Assembly (NCBI RefSeq): GCF_029211265.1
Contig: NZ_JARGEL010000017.1
Coordinates: forward strand, 62,001 to 126,000
Length of the DNA stretch: 64,000 bases
DNA from: Extensimonas soli
GTDB lineage: Bacteria > Pseudomonadota > Gammaproteobacteria > Burkholderiales > Burkholderiaceae_C
Reading direction: 5' to 3'
The notes under the pieces were generated by a model. The model ran no database searches, had not been told where the DNA came from, and was given only the letters and a program-made list of their open reading frames with translations. How positions within the stretch are numbered: position 1 is the stretch's first letter; the number at the start of each line of letters is the position of its first letter. The translations under genes were made by a program, and so were the position numbers. Shown here piece by piece: positions 9,182-18,015 of the stretch.

Positions 9182-9931
9182 TCAAACCGCTTCCTCGCCG
9201 AGATACACCGCGCGCACCTCGGGATGGCAGCGAATCTCGGCAGGGCTCCCAGTGAACATGACCTTGCCGTAGACGAGCACGGTGATGCGATCCGCGAGTA
9301 CGAAGACCGCGTCCATGTCGTGCTCGATGAGAAGAATCGAGTAGCGTCGCTTGAACCGCTTCAGCAACGCAATCACTGAAGACGATTCCTGCGGGCTCAT
9401 GCCCGCCATCGGTTCGTCGAGCAACAACAGCTTTGGACGGGCTGCGAGGCTCATCGCCAGCTCGAGCTGACGGCGCTCGCCGTAGCCCAGGTCGCCTGCA
9501 CAGACATTGGCGCGGTCACCGAGACCAGCGGATTCGAGCGCTTCTTCCGCAGCGCCGCACGCCTCGGTGCGCGACAGCATGGGTCGCCACAACCGGAACG
9601 CGTGCTCGCGCGCGCCGAGGGCGGAAAGCACCGTGTTCTCGAGCACGGTGAACTCCTCGAAGACCGAAGTGATCTGATAGGAGCGCACCAGACCCGCGCG
9701 GGCTCGCTCGTGGCAGGGCAGGTTGGTGATGTCGCGGCCACCAAACATGATGCGTCCGCTGTTCGAAGCCAGTTCGCCAGAGAGTTGGTTGATCAGGGTG
9801 GTCTTGCCCGCGCCGTTGGGGCCGATCACCGCGTGGATCTCACCATCCTCGACGTCCAGAGAGACGGCGTCTGTCACCAACAGGCCGCCGTAGCGCTTGA
9901 CCAGAGACTCGGTCTGAAGCATGGTGGCCAT
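9182..9931 (-). CDS. LivG-type ABC transporter ATPase
   Basis: The 249-residue ATPase has a normal Walker A GPNGAGKTTL, a signature region around LGYGERRQLELAMSLA, Walker B KLLLLDEPMAGM and the switch motif LLIEHDMD. The ATG at 9931 is chosen because it lies 1 bp after the permease stop with GGGAGG overlapping that stop. Together with LivF, LivM and LivH it powers uptake of the solute bound by the periplasmic protein encoded at 11883-13061. Confidence 0.94.
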   Translation of the reverse strand: MATMLQTESLVKRYGGLLVTDAVSLDVEDGEIHAVIGPNGAGKTTLINQLSGELASNSGRIMFGGRDITNLPCHERARAGLVRSYQITSVFEEFTVLENTVLSALGAREHAFRLWRPMLSRTEACGAAEEALESAGLGDRANVCAGDLGYGERRQLELAMSLAARPKLLLLDEPMAGMSPQESSSVIALLKRFKRRYSILLIEHDMDAVFVLADRITVLVYGKVMFTGSPAEIRCHPEVRAVYLGEEAV

Positions 9932-9932
9932 G

Positions 9933-10949
9933 TCAACCCTCCCCGCCGTTTGCGTGCGTCGCCCTTGTGGGTTTCGCAGGTACGGGGGCTGGCCGCGCGG
10001 CGGCGTGGTCGAGCTTCTGCAGCAGGCCGATGATGCCGGATTTGCCTGCCAGGGCAATCAACAGGATCATGGGGCCCAGGACGACCAAGGAGTGGTCGGT
10101 GTACCCCTTGATGATCTCCTCAAGCCCTAGCAGCACGAAGGCACCGAGCAAAGGGCCGAAGACGGTGCCCATGCCGCCCAGCACGACGATGACTATGAGT
10201 TCGCCCGACACGGTCCATGCCATCGTGCTCGGCGAAGCGAAGGCGTTCAGGTTGGCAAGCAGGAAACCTGCCAAGCCGCACAGCATCCCGGACATCACGT
10301 AAGCCGTGAGCTGATACTGCGAGACCGGGAGTCCGACAGTGGCGACGCGACGAGGGTTTTGTCGCGCGGCGCGCAGCACCATTCCGAAGGGTGCTGCGCG
10401 CAATTGAGCGAGGCACCAGGTCGCAAGTGCCAGCACCAAGAAGGCGCAAGCGTATACAGCGCCGGTGTCGCCAAGGTTCAGCGGCCCAAATCGACTGGCT
10501 TGGGCTATCGAGAGGCCGTCATCACCGCCGTAGCGTTTCAGGCTCACGAAGAGGAAGAAGCCCATCTGAGCAAAGGCAAGCGTGATCATGATGAACGCTA
10601 TGCCGGAGGTGCGCAAGCTTATCGCGCCGGTCACCGCCGCGGCAACACCGCATACTCCAAACACGAGGATCAAGTGGACCCAGCCGTTGTCGATTCCGTG
10701 AAAGACCGGCAGCGCGACGCCGTATGCGCCTATGCCAAAGAAGAGCGCATGGCCGAAGCTGACCAGCCCGCCATAGCCCAGCACGAGGTTCAGCGCGCTT
10801 GCCGCGATTGCATAGATGATGATCCGCGCGAACAGCGCAATATAGAAGGGCTCGCCGATCGCCTGCGCGATGAAGGGCACCAGGGCCAGCACTGCGAAAA
10901 GGACGAGCGGCACCAGTGCGCTCGGTCGAGCCAGAGGATGTTGCAACAT
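9933..10949 (-). CDS. LivM-type ABC transporter permease
   Basis: The 338-residue polytopic membrane protein has about nine hydrophobic segments and the family motif ALNLVLGYGGLVSFGHALFF near residue 53. A conserved GELIVIVVLGGMGTVFGPLLG stretch near 247 contacts the ATPases. It starts 2 bp after livH. A Pro/Ala-rich cytoplasmic tail of about 25 residues ends the protein. Confidence 0.94.
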   Translation of the reverse strand: MLQHPLARPSALVPLVLFAVLALVPFIAQAIGEPFYIALFARIIIYAIAASALNLVLGYGGLVSFGHALFFGIGAYGVALPVFHGIDNGWVHLILVFGVCGVAAAVTGAISLRTSGIAFIMITLAFAQMGFFLFVSLKRYGGDDGLSIAQASRFGPLNLGDTGAVYACAFLVLALATWCLAQLRAAPFGMVLRAARQNPRRVATVGLPVSQYQLTAYVMSGMLCGLAGFLLANLNAFASPSTMAWTVSGELIVIVVLGGMGTVFGPLLGAFVLLGLEEIIKGYTDHSLVVLGPMILLIALAGKSGIIGLLQKLDHAAARPAPVPAKPTRATHANGGEG

Positions 10950-10951
10950 GG

Positions 10952-11872
10952 TCAGCCCCCCTTGGAAGGGAAGAGGCCTTGCGGGCGCCAGGCGAGCACT
11001 GCGGCCATGAGCACGTAAATGAGCATCGATGCAAGTGCTGGCCCTGCGGCGTCAGCGAAAGAGCGCTCGGTCACGAGGCGCAAAACGCTTGGCAGGAACG
11101 CGCGCCCGAGTGTGTCGACTGTGCCCACGATGAGTGCCGAATAGAATGCGCCGCCGACCGATCCAATCCCCCCGATGACGATCACGACAAGTGTCGTTAT
11201 CAGCACCGGCTCGCCCATGCCGGACTGCACGGACAGGATCGGGCCGGCCATCACGCCCGCTAGACCCGCGAGCATGGCGCCGAGTCCGAACAGCATGGCG
11301 TTGAGCAGCTTGATGTTCACGCCGAGCGCCGCGACCATTTTGGGGTTCACTGTGCCGGCGCGGATCAACATGCCGATTCGCGTCTTGTGGATCAGAAGGT
11401 AGGCGCCGACCGCAACCGAAACGCCAACCACAATGATTGCGAAGCGATAGGCCGGATAGGAAAAACCGAACAGGTTGATCGTACGGTCGAGTGTTTCGGG
11501 GACCTGCGTGAAATAGGGTTGTGCGCCCCAGATGATCTGCACGATTTCGTTGAAGAAGAGTACCAGGCCGAAGGTGGCCAGAACATGGTCTAGGTGGTCA
11601 CGCAGATAGAGCCGCGAGACGGCCACCCACTCGAGCACAAGGCCCAGGAGAAGTGTGCCGGCCAACCCTGCGATCAGACCCAGCGCGAACGAGCCCGTCG
11701 CGTTGTATACGGTCGCAGAGAAGTAGGCGCCCAACATGTAAAGCGAACCGTGGGCCAAATTAACGAAACTCATGATTCCGAACACGAGCGTGAGTCCGGC
11801 AGCCAGCAGGAAGAGCAGGACGCCGTACTGCAACCCATTGAGCAACTGCGCGAGCAGCAGGTTTACACTCAT
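10952..11872 (-). CDS. LivH-type ABC transporter permease
   Basis: The 306-residue integral membrane permease has the family opening LLNGLQYGVLLFLLAAGLTL, then FVNLAHGSLYMLGAY and the coupling region VVIVIGGIGSVGGAFYSALI. It lies 10 bp downstream of the substrate-binding protein gene and is clearly in the same transcript. In this operon the importer probably brings in the aromatic acid that the P450/gentisate enzymes degrade. Confidence 0.94.
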   Translation of the reverse strand: MSVNLLLAQLLNGLQYGVLLFLLAAGLTLVFGIMSFVNLAHGSLYMLGAYFSATVYNATGSFALGLIAGLAGTLLLGLVLEWVAVSRLYLRDHLDHVLATFGLVLFFNEIVQIIWGAQPYFTQVPETLDRTINLFGFSYPAYRFAIIVVGVSVAVGAYLLIHKTRIGMLIRAGTVNPKMVAALGVNIKLLNAMLFGLGAMLAGLAGVMAGPILSVQSGMGEPVLITTLVVIVIGGIGSVGGAFYSALIVGTVDTLGRAFLPSVLRLVTERSFADAAGPALASMLIYVLMAAVLAWRPQGLFPSKGG

Positions 11873-11882
11873 CGCATCACTC

Positions 11883-13061
11883 CTACTTCAGTGGGCACTG
11901 CTGGTGGTACGCATCCTTGTGATTGCGCAAGGGAAACGTCAGCGTCCGCATGCTGACGCGGCCTTTTGCATCCTTCGCGATCTCGAAAACGGGTATGTCC
12001 TGGATCGGGAAGTTGTTGTTGTTGAACCGAAACGCTCCTCGTACTGATTTGAAATCCGCGTTCTTGAGGGCCGCCATGAATGCCGGTTTATCGGCTACGT
12101 CGCCTCGCACCTTGGCGATTGCCGCGTCGAGCAGCATGGCGGCGTCGTAGCTTTGCGCCGCGTACTGCGATGGGATGCGCTTGTAGCTGGCCTCGAACTC
12201 CTCGACAAAGCGCCGGCTTTCGGCGTTGTCGAAATCGGGCCCCCAGAACGAGCCGGAGATCGCGCCGAGCGCAGTGTCGCGCAGCGCTGGCAGAGTTGCC
12301 CCGTCGGTGGTGCCCGTGGACAGCAAAGGTATCTTGCCCATGAGGCCCGCCTGTTGGTACTGGCGTACGAAGTTGACGCCGAGTCCGCCTGGGTAGAACA
12401 CGAACACGGCATCGGGCCGAATAGCTTCAAGCTTCGTGAGTTCGGCCGAGAAGTCCAGCTGGTTCAGCGGCGTATAGACTTCGTCGGCAAGTTCAGATTT
12501 GTAAAAGCGCTTGAAGCCGGCGATGTAGTCCTTGCCGGCCTGGTAGTTAGGTGCCAGCGCGACGACCCGCTTGTAGCCCTTGTCGGCGGCATATTTGCCC
12601 ACCACCTCCGACAACATATCGTTCTGCCACGAGACTATGAATTGATAGGGCGAACACTGCGCGCCAGCGATGGGCGCTGGTCCCGCATTGGAGCCGACCA
12701 AGAAGACGCCCTTTTCGGTGATGGGTTTGTGGACGGCCATCATGATGTTCGAGAAGGTGATGCCGGTGATGATCGACACCTTGTCTTTATCGATCAGCTT
12801 GCGCGTGGCCTGCACCGCCACGTCGGGTTTGAGTTGCGAATCCTCCTTGAACAACTCCACCGGCACGCCGCCAAGCTTCCCGCCGTTGCGCTGCACGACC
12901 ATCATGAATCCGTCATATTGGTCTTGCCCCAGCGCACTTTGTGGGCCCGACAGTTCGGCCAGGAAGCCGATCTTGATGGGAGTTTGTGCTTGCAGGGAGG
13001 GGCCGACGGCCAGGCTGGCGCATAGCAGCACGGTCTTGACCGAAGTCATCGTGAAAGTCAT
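11883..13061 (-). CDS. Periplasmic substrate-binding protein of branched-chain/aromatic-acid ABC importer
   Basis: The 392-residue protein has a signal peptide ending near SLQAQ and the type I periplasmic-binding fold (IKIGFLAELSGPQSALGQDQYDG at the mature start). Members of this group bind amino acids, amides or aromatic acids. The gene sits directly between gentisate dioxygenase and the permeases, so an aromatic carboxylate is the natural guess. Two C-terminal cysteine-free lobes and normal length suggest an intact protein. Confidence 0.92.
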   Translation of the reverse strand: MTFTMTSVKTVLLCASLAVGPSLQAQTPIKIGFLAELSGPQSALGQDQYDGFMMVVQRNGGKLGGVPVELFKEDSQLKPDVAVQATRKLIDKDKVSIITGITFSNIMMAVHKPITEKGVFLVGSNAGPAPIAGAQCSPYQFIVSWQNDMLSEVVGKYAADKGYKRVVALAPNYQAGKDYIAGFKRFYKSELADEVYTPLNQLDFSAELTKLEAIRPDAVFVFYPGGLGVNFVRQYQQAGLMGKIPLLSTGTTDGATLPALRDTALGAISGSFWGPDFDNAESRRFVEEFEASYKRIPSQYAAQSYDAAMLLDAAIAKVRGDVADKPAFMAALKNADFKSVRGAFRFNNNNFPIQDIPVFEIAKDAKGRVSMRTLTFPLRNHKDAYHQQCPLK

Positions 13062-13104
13062 TTGGTGTCTCCTGGTGTGTTTGTGTTGGTGGTTCGATCA
13101 AGAA

Positions 13105-14181
13105 TCAAAACCGCTCGCGCCAGAGGTCCAGCGCCTCCTGGACGGGACGATCCGAGAAACTAAAGAGCACGGTATCGGCCGATGCCTCCAGCCGGTAAGG
13201 CAGCCAGGAGGGGCAGACGAACACGTCCTTCGGTCCGAACGTCAGCACCTTGTCACCGGCCACACAGCGGCCAGAGCCCTCCACTACGGTATAGACCGTG
13301 GCGTCCGTGGCGCGATAGGATTCGCCCACGAAGCCTGCGGGCAGCAGCTGCATAAAGGTGCCAATGGTGGGCATCGCCCAGTCGCCCGTCACCGGGTTGG
13401 TGTATTGCAACTTGTGACCCCAGCACGGGTGCGGTGCTTCGCTGCGGCGCAGCGTCTCCAACGCCCCTCGCGTGCGTTCGTAGGGATACCAGAACAGCGG
13501 TGACGTGCGTGTCCGGCTCTTATAGCCTACAGGCTTCATCGTGTTGCCGAAGCGGGACAGCGTGAGGCCCGCCTCGCGGTCAACCGCCTGCACGGTGGTG
13601 CGCGGGCCGTCCTCACGGAACTGGGCATCAAGCAACTCTACAATAGGCAGATCGAGTCCATCCATCCATACCATCGGCTCGCCACTGTCGTTGCCGTGCT
13701 CGTGGAATGTCCACGATGGCGTGATCACAAAATCGCCTACGTTCATCGTGACGCGCTCGCCATCCACGGACGTGTAGGCACCCGCGCCGTGCATGATAAA
13801 ACGCAGGGCCGATTGCGAGTGACGGTGCGACGGTGCGATCTCGCCCGGTAGGATGAACTGCAGACCGGCATAGAGGCTGTGCGTGATGCGCGTTTTTCCG
13901 CGAAGGCCTGGGTTTTCCAGCACGAGTACGCGGCGTTCCGCTTCCAGGGCTGAAATCAACTGGCCGCTTTCCTGCAGCCACGGCCAAACTTGCTTCCATT
14001 GCCACAGGTGGGGCAAGCACGGCGTGATCGGCTCCTTGGTGACGATGTCATGCAGAACTTCCCACAGCGGCGTGCAATGGGCCCGTCCGATGCGTTCGTA
14101 GAAGGCCTCGCGCTGGGTAGCGACGTCGGCTGTTGCTGCGCCGCCTGCATAAGCAGACGTCGGGAGGTTTAGTGTGTTCAC
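13105..14181 (-). CDS. Gentisate 1,2-dioxygenase
   Basis: The 358-residue bicupin has iron ligands visible in PSHRHSQSALRF (His119, His121) and TPSWTFHEHG (His160), and a second cupin near residues 265-335. It opens the ring of gentisate (2,5-dihydroxybenzoate) or alkylgentisates to maleylpyruvates using Fe(II) and O2. The start is a GTG at 14181 overlapping the upstream stop (GTGA) with AGGAGAG upstream. The fused overlap with the FAH-family gene supports consecutive pathway steps. Confidence 0.93.
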   Translation of the reverse strand: MNTLNLPTSAYAGGAATADVATQREAFYERIGRAHCTPLWEVLHDIVTKEPITPCLPHLWQWKQVWPWLQESGQLISALEAERRVLVLENPGLRGKTRITHSLYAGLQFILPGEIAPSHRHSQSALRFIMHGAGAYTSVDGERVTMNVGDFVITPSWTFHEHGNDSGEPMVWMDGLDLPIVELLDAQFREDGPRTTVQAVDREAGLTLSRFGNTMKPVGYKSRTRTSPLFWYPYERTRGALETLRRSEAPHPCWGHKLQYTNPVTGDWAMPTIGTFMQLLPAGFVGESYRATDATVYTVVEGSGRCVAGDKVLTFGPKDVFVCPSWLPYRLEASADTVLFSFSDRPVQEALDLWRERF

Positions 14182-15047
14182 GTGTCTCTCCTGGCGTTGC
14201 GGACGTCGACCGTCATGCGACCGATGCCTTCGATATCGACCGTGATCACGTCACCGTGCACCACCGGCCCAACGCCTTCGGGCGTGCCGGTGAACAGCAG
14301 ATCACCTGGTTGCAACGTGTAATAGGACGAGGCCATTTCGATCAACGCTGGGATGTCCAGCACGAGATCGCGCGTGTTGGCCTTTTGGCGCGGCTCGCCT
14401 TGGACAGTGAGCCAGAAATCGAGCGCCTGCGGGTCGTCAATCTCGTCAGCAGTGACGAGCCAGGGCCCCACCACGGAATACGTGTCGATGGACTTGCGCA
14501 GACTGCGCTCCTGCGGGCCGCGAACTGTCATGTCCAGGCCGATCATGTAGGCCGCAATGTGATCGAACGCGTGCTCGCGCGGAATGTTGCGTCCGGCCTT
14601 GCCAATGACAGCGACGAGTTCGGCCTCGTGGTCGTTTCGGCGGTCAGGATGCTGGATCTCGATGCCGTGACCCGGCCCCACAACGGAGCTTGTCGCCTTG
14701 AGGAAGAGTCCGATCTTCTGGATTTCGGCGACCTGGCCGTTGTGGTGGATCTCGGCCTGCTCGCGGGCTTCTTCGAGATGCTTTTTGTAGTTGACGGGCG
14801 CCGCGATGACTTTCCCGGGATTCGCAACCGGAGCCAGCAGCCGGCGCCCCGCGAGCGGCAGCGTGGGCGACGACGGGGCGATTCGGCGAATTGCTTGGAG
14901 TACCTCGGGCAGGTGCGCGATCAGGGGATCGAAAATGGGCAGCGGATAGCGGTGATTTGGCAGAACGTCGAGCGCGGCAGTGACGTCGCGCACTGTGTCC
15001 CCGTCTACCAAGCCCAGGCGGTCGTTATCGAAGCGGCAAATCTTCAT
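14178..15047 (-). CDS. FAH-family hydrolase, candidate maleylpyruvate/fumarylpyruvate hydrolase
   Basis: The 289-residue protein of the fumarylacetoacetate hydrolase family has metal-ligand acids Glu141 and Glu143 in HEAELVAVIG and Asp172 in GLDMTVRG, plus the GDLLFTGTPEGVGPV loop. ATG 15047 is chosen over upstream in-frame codons because homologues begin MKICRF-like. No maleylpyruvate isomerase gene is seen in the operon, so direct hydrolysis of maleylpyruvate to pyruvate and maleate is likely; this in turn explains the LeuCD-like hydratase downstream. Confidence 0.9.
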   Translation of the reverse strand: MKICRFDNDRLGLVDGDTVRDVTAALDVLPNHRYPLPIFDPLIAHLPEVLQAIRRIAPSSPTLPLAGRRLLAPVANPGKVIAAPVNYKKHLEEAREQAEIHHNGQVAEIQKIGLFLKATSSVVGPGHGIEIQHPDRRNDHEAELVAVIGKAGRNIPREHAFDHIAAYMIGLDMTVRGPQERSLRKSIDTYSVVGPWLVTADEIDDPQALDFWLTVQGEPRQKANTRDLVLDIPALIEMASSYYTLQPGDLLFTGTPEGVGPVVHGDVITVDIEGIGRMTVDVRNARRDT

Positions 15048-15057
15048 GGGATGTGTG

Positions 15058-15378
15058 TCAATGTTGCGATTCAGGAATAGACATCGAAAGGCCGTCGATC
15101 TCGGGGCCAACGATGAGACGACAGCTCAGACGGCTGGTGGGCTTGACCATGACCGCGAAATCAAGCATCTTGATTTCAAGTTCTGTTTTGGCCGGCAGAC
15201 GTTCGGTCCACGCTTCGTCAACGTAGACATGGCAGGTGGCGCAGGCGCAGGCGCCGCCGCACTCGGCGTCGATGCCCGGCACATTCGCGGCTACGGCAGC
15301 CTCCATCACCGAAGCGCCGTCCTTGGCCTGCAACTCAATGGTCTCGCCCTCGGCCGTTTGAAAGTAAAGAGTCGTCAT
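15058..15378 (-). CDS. [2Fe-2S] ferredoxin, putidaredoxin/adrenodoxin type
   Basis: The 106-residue ferredoxin has cluster ligands Cys40, Cys46, Cys49 (CGGACACATC, spacing C-x5-C-x2-C) and Cys86 in RLSCRL. An extra Cys44 sits in the loop. It shuttles electrons from the FAD reductase encoded next to it to the P450. Residue length is typical of P450-linked ferredoxins. Confidence 0.95.
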   Translation of the reverse strand: MTTLYFQTAEGETIELQAKDGASVMEAAVAANVPGIDAECGGACACATCHVYVDEAWTERLPAKTELEIKMLDFAVMVKPTSRLSCRLIVGPEIDGLSMSIPESQH

Positions 15379-15396
15379 GTGAGTGGATGATCCTTG

Positions 15397-16635
15397 TCAA
15401 GTTTGAGTAACGAGCTCGCGCAGCGACACACGGTCGTCGCACAGGGTCGCGCGTTCGATGAAACGGCCGCTGCGGATGAGCTGTCGAGCGGCCATGAAGT
15501 CTTCCGGCGCGTCAAGTGTCTCGACCGCGGTGACGCGCCCATCCCGAAGGTGCCAAGCCGCAAACGCCAACCGCTTTTCTGCGACGGATCGAAGAATGAT
15601 CTCGTCGCCGGCAGCCGAGCGGCCTGCTACTTGGATCCGGCAGCCGAACTGATCCGACCAGAACCATGGCACCGGGGCTGGGGGAATCGGCTTGCCGGCC
15701 AATACAGCGGCAGCGCACTTGGCCTGATCCGTCGCGTTTTGCACGGATTCCAGCCTTATCGGAGGCTCGCCATCACCAAGAACCTGCTCGGTGCAGTCAC
15801 CGATGGCCCAGACATGCGGATCACTCGTACGGCACGCAGCGTCGATGCGTATTCCTTGCCCACATGCAATTCCTGCCTGCTGCGCCAGTTCAATGCGCGG
15901 CGCGGCGCCTATACCCACCACGAGCGCATCGGCGGTGAAGCTTTCGTCGGTGGTCGTCAAACGGACAGGGTTCCTGGCATTGGTCGCAGCGGAGACCTCG
16001 ACGGCCCGCACGGTGGCCCCCAGGCACAGCCGCACGCCATGCTGCGCGTGCAGCCGCTGCACGGCCACAGACATGGCTGTCCCGACCGACCGCTGGAGCA
16101 CGCGTGGAGCGGCTTCGAAGACAGCTACCTCAATGCCCCGCTGCGCCGCTGATGCCGCCACCTCCAGTCCAACATAACCCGCACCGAGCACGGCAAGTCG
16201 CCGCACGTTCGTGAGCCGCTCGCCGAGGGCCTGCGCATCGTCCCAACTCCTCAGTGTGAACACGTGTGGCGAAACGTCGGCCAAGCCCGGCCAGCGACGC
16301 GCGCGCGCACCCGTCGCCAGCACCAAGTGCTCATATTCGATAGCCTGACCATCGTCGAGTCGCAGAACGCGCGCGGCGCGGTCCAGTTCGATAGCGCGGC
16401 GGCCGAGAATCTGCCGGCACCGCTGCGAATCGTAGAAGGACGTGGGCCGCAGCAACAGATCCGCCAAGGTCGCTCCGCGGCGCAAACAGTCCTTGCTCAA
16501 AGGCGGCCGCTGGTACGGCAAATAAGGCTCGGCCCCCACGAGGGTCAGCGGCTCGGCATGGCCCAGCTGCCGCAGCGATGCGATCAACTGGCAGGCTGCC
16601 TGCCCTGCGCCCACCACCACTATCCCGGCACTCAT
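15397..16635 (-). CDS. NAD(P)H:ferredoxin reductase (putidaredoxin-reductase type)
   Basis: The 412-residue flavoprotein has an FAD motif GAGQAACQ (residue 9), an NAD motif GAGYVGLEVA (about 152) and the second FAD motif VWAIGDCTE near 273. A C-terminal WFWSDQFGCRIQVAG segment is typical of class I P450 reductases. ATG 16635 follows the P450 stop by 7 bp. It supplies electrons through the adjacent ferredoxin. Confidence 0.94.
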   Translation of the reverse strand: MSAGIVVVGAGQAACQLIASLRQLGHAEPLTLVGAEPYLPYQRPPLSKDCLRRGATLADLLLRPTSFYDSQRCRQILGRRAIELDRAARVLRLDDGQAIEYEHLVLATGARARRWPGLADVSPHVFTLRSWDDAQALGERLTNVRRLAVLGAGYVGLEVAASAAQRGIEVAVFEAAPRVLQRSVGTAMSVAVQRLHAQHGVRLCLGATVRAVEVSAATNARNPVRLTTTDESFTADALVVGIGAAPRIELAQQAGIACGQGIRIDAACRTSDPHVWAIGDCTEQVLGDGEPPIRLESVQNATDQAKCAAAVLAGKPIPPAPVPWFWSDQFGCRIQVAGRSAAGDEIILRSVAEKRLAFAAWHLRDGRVTAVETLDAPEDFMAARQLIRSGRFIERATLCDDRVSLRELVTQT

Positions 16636-16642
16636 GGCGCAG

Positions 16643-17881
16643 TCAATAGAGTCGCACGCGCATCGACTGGATGCCGCGGAACCGCGCGCTTCGGGCGAAG
16701 ACGGGCTCATCGATGAGCTGCATGCTCGGGAAGTGCCGTGCGAGCGCCGGCAATGCCTCGGCCGCCTCCATGCGGGCGAGCGGTCGGCCGAGGCACACAT
16801 GGATACCCGCACCGAAGGCCAAGTGGGCGTTGGGTTGCCGCGTGAGTTGCAGGCGGTCCGGATCGGCGAACACACGCTCGTCGCGATTGGCGGACACTTG
16901 CGCGAAGATGACTTCAGTGTCGGCAGGGATCGTCCCAGAAGGCACCTGTACCTCTTGCGTCGTGCGCCGCCCCTGCAACTGCAGCGGCGTGGTGTAGCGC
17001 AGGCACTCCTCCACCCCCGGGCCAATGACGGACGGCTCCTTGGCCAGCAGGGCCATTTGGTCGGGATGCTTCATCAATGCCAGAGTAGAAAGCCCGATCA
17101 GGTTGGTCGTGGTCTCGTGCCCTCCATTGAGAACGAGGATGCACATGTGTGCCATTTCCACTTCACTGATTGGCGGGTTGCCGCGCTTCTCGGCGGCGAC
17201 CAGTGCACTGATAATGTTCGTCGGCATGTCTTCCACTGGCTGTCGGCGCCAATAGTTAAAGTGCTCGGACAGGTAGTCTTTGAACTTGCGAGTCGCTTCG
17301 TGGCCGGCGGCGATCGCTTCGGCGCTGACGGCTGGATTGAGGGGAAACAGTACCTGCGCGCCGAGGTCCCGGATCAATGGGCCGTCGCTGCGCGGCACAC
17401 CGAAGATGTCGCAGATCACTTGGATCGGGATACGTGACGAGAACTCGGCGACGAAGTCGATCTCGCGCTTCTCGCGCACCTCCTCGATGAGCCGTTCGAC
17501 GATCTCTCGAACCGCCGTGCGCAGCCGCTCTATCGATGACGGCGTGAAGAACGGATTGACGATGTCGCGCAACCGGTCGTGATCGGGCGGGTCGCGGAAC
17601 AGCATCGACGAGGTGTGATGCTCAAGAAGCGGCCCCTCGCCGAACTTCTTCGCATAGGCTTCGGCGCGGTTCACCCGACCGCTCAGGTCGCGCCACACCG
17701 CCTTGACGTCGTCGTAGCGCGTCAGCAATACCGAGCCATCGCTGTTCCAGAGAAGCGGTTCGTTATCACGCAAGGCTTTATAGAACGGGGCCGGGTCGCG
17801 GTAATACGCGTCCGGCAGGTTGAATAGGTCGAACCTGCTACCGGGCGCAGTGGGTCTGGCCATCATTTCAGTTGTACTCAT
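16643..17881 (-). CDS. Cytochrome P450 (class I bacterial), first gene of catabolic operon
   Basis: The 412-residue P450 has the heme loop FGAGIHVCLGRPLAR with Cys363, the ExxR pair Glu292/Arg295 (EECLR) and the oxygen-activation helix GGHETTT (253-259). ATG 17881 is selected for the AGGAGA 7 bp upstream. With the ferredoxin and reductase it forms a complete three-component monooxygenase. In a gentisate operon it probably hydroxylates, O-demethylates or otherwise trims an aromatic acid to (alkyl)gentisate. The substrate is not readable from the sequence. Its promoter faces the LysR gene. Confidence 0.94.
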   Translation of the reverse strand: MSTTEMMARPTAPGSRFDLFNLPDAYYRDPAPFYKALRDNEPLLWNSDGSVLLTRYDDVKAVWRDLSGRVNRAEAYAKKFGEGPLLEHHTSSMLFRDPPDHDRLRDIVNPFFTPSSIERLRTAVREIVERLIEEVREKREIDFVAEFSSRIPIQVICDIFGVPRSDGPLIRDLGAQVLFPLNPAVSAEAIAAGHEATRKFKDYLSEHFNYWRRQPVEDMPTNIISALVAAEKRGNPPISEVEMAHMCILVLNGGHETTTNLIGLSTLALMKHPDQMALLAKEPSVIGPGVEECLRYTTPLQLQGRRTTQEVQVPSGTIPADTEVIFAQVSANRDERVFADPDRLQLTRQPNAHLAFGAGIHVCLGRPLARMEAAEALPALARHFPSMQLIDEPVFARSARFRGIQSMRVRLY

Positions 17882-17928
17882 CGTAGTCTCCTGGCATCTG
17901 CAGCGTCTGTCGCATGCTGATTGGAAGC

Positions 17929-17957
17929 AGTGTAGGATTCGTTGCTTTATCCGCCAA
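17929..17957 (-). promoter_or_regulatory. Candidate sigma-70 promoter of P450 operon
   Basis: On the minus strand TTGGCG (17957-17952) and TACACT (17934-17929) are separated by exactly 17 bp, about 48 bp upstream of the P450 start. It is placed directly downstream of the dyad at 17959-17984. Confidence 0.55.
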
Positions 17958-17958
17958 T

Positions 17959-17984
17959 ACAATACGAAGAATTTCAAGTATTGT
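17959..17984. promoter_or_regulatory. Candidate LysR-type operator (perfect 7-bp dyad)
   Basis: ACAATAC and GTATTGT form a perfect inverted repeat with a 12-bp spacer. It lies between the divergent P450 and LysR genes and just upstream of the P450 -35 box, the normal place for a LysR activator site that also autoregulates. Confidence 0.6.
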
Positions 17985-18015
17985 TTCTACAGATGAGGAT
18001 GCTTTTGCTGGGCTT

